Below, piece by piece: positions 61,414-64,000 of a stretch of 64,000 bases of DNA; positions within the stretch are counted from its first letter, which is position 1, and every line of letters starts with the position of its first letter. The stretch is from UBA6183 sp964545895. Its GTDB lineage: Bacteria; Bacteroidota; Bacteroidia; UKL13-3. The notes below the pieces were generated by a model. That model had not been told where the DNA came from. It saw only the letters and a program-made list of their open reading frames with translations, and made no database searches. Where the stretch lies: positions 1-64,000 of the forward strand of contig CAZJHS010000003.1 in NCBI GenBank assembly GCA_964545895.1, given 5' to 3'. Both the position numbers and the translations under genes were made by a program.

Positions 61414-62487
61414 TTAACCTAGGTTTCCTTCTTTTAAACGCTCGGTATTTTCGGCTATCTGAAGCTTATCAATAAACTCTTGAATTTCACCGTTCATTAC
61501 ATCAGGTAAGTTGTAAACGGTTAAGCCAATGCGATGATCAGTTACACGTCCTTGCGGGTAATTGTAGGTACGAATTTTTGCTGAGCGGTCACCGGTTGAA
61601 ACCATGGTTTTACGTGAGCTTGCAATTTTTTCGTTGTGCTTTTGCAATTCCATTTCGTACAACTTGGTACGTAACATTTGCATAGCACGAGCACGGTTAC
61701 CTAACTGCGTACGTTCAACCTGGCAAACCACCACAATACCTGTTGGCTTATGGGTTAACATCACTTTAGATTCAACCTTGTTTACATTTTGCCCTCCAGC
61801 ACCACCAGAGCGAGCGGTTTGCATATCAATATCAGCAGGATTTAAATACACATCCACTTCTTCGGCTTCGGGTAAAACAACCACTGTTGCAGCAGATGTA
61901 TGCACGCGGCCTTGTGTTTCGGTATCAGGTACACGTTGCACACGATGCACGCCACTCTCATATTTTAAAATTCCGTACACATCATCGCCAGATACTTCAA
62001 TTACAATTTCTTTATAACCTCCAGCAGTACCTTCGGTAAAATCAATTACCTCTGTTTTCCAACCACGACCTTCGCAAAAACGCATGTACATGCGGTATAA
62101 ATCGCCAGCAAAAATACTTGCCTCATCACCACCAGTACCACCTCTAATTTCAAGCACAGCATTCTTTTCGTCTTCTGGATCTTTAGGAACTAAAAGCATA
62201 CGAATTTCTTGCTCCATTGGCTCTACCATCGGAATCATTTCATCCAACTCGGCTTTAGCCATTTCGCGCATTTCTTCGTCTTTTTCGGTGCTTAATAGTG
62301 ATTTATTATTTTCAATATTTCCCACTAAGTCGCGATACTGATAGTACTTTTCTACAATTTTTTGCAACTCTTTGTACTCACGATTTAGCTGCGTAAAACG
62401 TTTCATATCGCTTACCACATCTGGTTGCGAAAGCATATCTTGTACTTGGTCAAACCTAACTTTAATGGTTTCTAATTTCTGTAACAT
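61414..62487 (-). CDS. prfA: Peptide chain release factor 1
   Basis: 357 aa from the ATG at 62487 (MLQKLETIKVRFDQVQDML), the usual RF1 start; an in-frame start 13 codons upstream would add an unlikely tail. SGGAGGQNVNKVESKV holds the GGQ that triggers peptide release. ESGVHRVQRVPDTETQGRVHTS is the RF1/2 core, and the recognition loop precedes it. Reads UAA/UAG. Full length. Confidence 0.96.
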   Translation of the reverse strand: MLQKLETIKVRFDQVQDMLSQPDVVSDMKRFTQLNREYKELQKIVEKYYQYRDLVGNIENNKSLLSTEKDEEMREMAKAELDEMIPMVEPMEQEIRMLLVPKDPEDEKNAVLEIRGGTGGDEASIFAGDLYRMYMRFCEGRGWKTEVIDFTEGTAGGYKEIVIEVSGDDVYGILKYESGVHRVQRVPDTETQGRVHTSAATVVVLPEAEEVDVYLNPADIDMQTARSGGAGGQNVNKVESKVMLTHKPTGIVVVCQVERTQLGNRARAMQMLRTKLYEMELQKHNEKIASSRKTMVSTGDRSAKIRTYNYPQGRVTDHRIGLTVYNLPDVMNGEIQEFIDKLQIAENTERLKEGNLG

Positions 62488-62611
62488 GTGTGTGTGTTTT
62501 GGTAACAATCCCATCATCAGCCCCAACCAAATGCCGAATGCTGATGCAAAAAGGTGTGCGAATTTCGGTTTTTTTGGTTACAACACCAACCAATTTATCA
62601 GACTTGGCTAA

Positions 62612-63412
62612 CTAATAACTATACAGGTAAACGCTATCGGGCTTTTGTAAATAAAGGCGCTCTTTTTCAACACTAAGTTTAATAACATTGGTAGTATCGG
62701 GCATATTGTAGCTATTGCTTTGACCCGTTTGCCAATTGTATTTATTTAGTTTTTGATTGGCGTAATAGAAAAAATATTTATCAAGTATTTTAATCTCAGC
62801 AATGCCTTTAAGCGGAATGGTTTTTTGGTACGATGCAAACACATCAAACAACAAAATACCATTGGTGGAATCAACCATAAAAAGACGTTCGCCATTATCA
62901 AACAAATGGGTTACTGCTGCATTATCAATAATATATTGGCGTATGTTGCCGCTGGTTTGTTCTACCTCGTTTTGGGTTGATACTTTTTTAAGTTGCAAAT
63001 CGCCTAAATCAAAAACCCACACATTATTATCGTATGAGCGGGCAATAGCCGAAGCTTGTATAATACCGGCTTTTGTTAGGTTGATTTCGCCCCTATAAGC
63101 CAAGTTATTATCCAACATCACCACCTTATTTAACTCTCGATAAAACAAGTAAATCTGCATGGGGTTTGATGCATCTATTTGTGTAATGTTACCTGCGTTA
63201 TTGTAGTTTAATGTGCTGATAACAGTGCCTTGACGGCCATACTTTGTTAGCTGATTGGTTTTGGTAACTACATATAAATTTCCAAAATTATCGGTATGAA
63301 TAAGTTTGGCGTTTGTTTTTATACCCTGCACCAAAGCAAACGGATTGGGGTTTTGCGGAGGAACAAACGCACAAAGCAGTATCACACTAAAAACTAACGC
63401 GAGCTTTTTCAT
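62612..63412 (-). CDS. Exported propeller-like protein of unknown function
   Basis: 266 aa; signal peptide MKKLALVFSVILLCAFVPPQ. Repeats of about 40 residues (NLYVVTKTNQLTKYGRQGTVI, NVWVFDLGDLQLKKV, GILLFDVFASYQKTIPL) fit a small beta-propeller. Translationally coupled to lpxH by an ATGA overlap, so it may act in envelope lipid handling, but no motif shows this. Confidence 0.65.
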   Translation of the reverse strand: MKKLALVFSVILLCAFVPPQNPNPFALVQGIKTNAKLIHTDNFGNLYVVTKTNQLTKYGRQGTVISTLNYNNAGNITQIDASNPMQIYLFYRELNKVVMLDNNLAYRGEINLTKAGIIQASAIARSYDNNVWVFDLGDLQLKKVSTQNEVEQTSGNIRQYIIDNAAVTHLFDNGERLFMVDSTNGILLFDVFASYQKTIPLKGIAEIKILDKYFFYYANQKLNKYNWQTGQSNSYNMPDTTNVIKLSVEKERLYLQKPDSVYLYSY

Positions 63413-64000
63413 GAAGGTTGAAATGTTTTTAACGATAACGTATTTCCATCAAAAACCGCATAGGTGTTATACCCCATCCAATCGCCAAGATTTATAAATT
63501 GGCTTTGTGGGGTAATGTTTTTTTGCATAGGCAAATGCCTGTGACCAAACACAAAATAATTTACAGCGGTATGCGCTAAAATGCCCTTTGCATAAAGCAT
63601 TAAATGCTCTTTATCATCGCCATAGTAAACGGCATTTTCGGTAAAGGTGTGCTTTTTACTATTGGCCGAAAACCAATTGGCTATTCCTATGCCAATATTG
63701 GGGTGAAAAAATGCGAATACCCTTTGAAAAAAACGATTGCGATAAACACTTAATATAAATTTAAACCATCGTTGCCCAGGGCCTAAACCATCGCCATGTG
63801 CAATATGAAAAATTTGATTGTTTAAGGTAATGGTAATTGGCTTACTGTAAACTTTGCAACCTAGTTCTTGCTCTAAATATCCAAACTGCCACAAATCGTG
63901 GTTACCATGAAAAATATGTAAACGAATTCCTGCATCACTTAGCTCGGCAAGCTTGCCTAAAAGCCTCGTAAATCCTTTAGGTACAACCGTTTTATACTCA
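63409..64000 (-). CDS. lpxH: UDP-2,3-diacylglucosamine diphosphatase, 5' part beyond the window
   Basis: The frame is open to the window edge, so the gene starts outside; the C-terminal 196 residues are visible. Metallophosphatase motifs: IFHGNHDLW (63891-63915) and later ...IAHGDGLGPGQRW and FVFGHRHLP. Removes UMP in lipid A synthesis, working at the inner membrane. The Bacteroidota LpxH-type sequence HPNIGIGIANWFSANSKKH is typical. First gene of the unit with the propeller protein, prfA and the esterase. Confidence 0.87.
   Translation of the reverse strand, partial: EYKTVVPKGFTRLLGKLAELSDAGIRLHIFHGNHDLWQFGYLEQELGCKVYSKPITITLNNQIFHIAHGDGLGPGQRWFKFILSVYRNRFFQRVFAFFHPNIGIGIANWFSANSKKHTFTENAVYYGDDKEHLMLYAKGILAHTAVNYFVFGHRHLPMQKNITPQSQFINLGDWMGYNTYAVFDGNTLSLKTFQPS

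Noticed and set aside
62488..62526. Longer N-terminus of prfA
   Set aside because: The added 13 residues do not fit the RF1 family; the ATG at 62487 gives the standard start.

Overview
The window is a piece of a Bacteroidota chromosome (draft assembly, one 100-N gap), most likely class Bacteroidia in the broad Sphingobacteriales/Chitinophagales-like sense; the sequence does not let me name a genus. The evidence is AT-rich DNA, the near absence of Shine-Dalgarno sequences, promoters of the TTG-N18-20-TAnnTTTG type (before rplM and the PspC gene), several secreted proteins ending in type IX secretion (T9SS) sorting domains, a gliding-motility-type (CHU_C) C-terminus, ECF sigma/anti-sigma pairs, and typical Bacteroidota families (DUF4834, DUF2851, DUF4139, two parvulin proteins beside a MoxR ATPase, and the rplM-rpsI-rpsB-tsf cluster).

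Layout. 0.2-3.1 kb: a large NACHT-type STAND ATPase with a C-terminal TOPRIM-like domain, a probable anti-phage protein. 3.2-5.1 kb: menC and menA (menaquinone synthesis), split by the assembly gap so that they read falsely as one ORF. 5.1-6.3 kb: a DUF3037 gene overlapping a HipA-like kinase gene. 6.3-6.5 kb: a degenerate inverted-repeat element. 6.6-14.9 kb: hflX, two periplasmic parvulin isomerases with an unrelated secreted protein wedged between them, moxR and a PAP2-like membrane protein. 14.9-23.5 kb: an accessory zone of secreted proteins, lipoprotein genes and an XRE regulator, in which three pairs of direct repeats duplicate the ends of resident genes. 23.4-25.3 kb: FkbM methyltransferase, DUF4834 and murI. 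25.7-28.2 kb: a secreted T9SS endonuclease I. 28.5-31.4 kb: ECF sigma, anti-sigma and a GIN-domain/beta-barrel protein. 31.5-34.3 kb: tatC, rpiB, meaB and an FMN reductase. 34.4-38.1 kb: a second accessory zone (Kelch-like membrane protein, small HTH protein, LamG-T9SS protein, lipoprotein). 38.2-42.4 kb: DUF486, a small acidic protein, a second ECF/anti-sigma pair and a DUF4139 protein. 42.4-47.3 kb: a possible small RNA, dxs, a universal stress protein, an enoyl-CoA hydratase and a hydrolase. 47.3-54.8 kb: YihY, aat, an outer-membrane barrel, pyrF, DUF2851, PspC and a histidine kinase/response regulator pair. 55.0-59.2 kb: rplM-rpsI-rpsB-tsf and prfC. 59.3-64.0 kb: a T9SS protein, then an esterase, prfA, a propeller-like protein and a partial lpxH on the minus strand.

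The housekeeping genes cover envelope folding (parvulins, TatC, LpxH, MurI), quinone and isoprenoid synthesis (MenA, MenC, Dxs) and translation. Between them sit short runs of orphan secreted or lipoprotein genes. The strongest candidates for undescribed biology are the NACHT-TOPRIM protein, the DUF3037/HipA-like pair, and the 14.9-23.5 kb zone where accessory genes lie exactly between duplicated gene ends. All functional calls are from reading the sequence; no database search was run.
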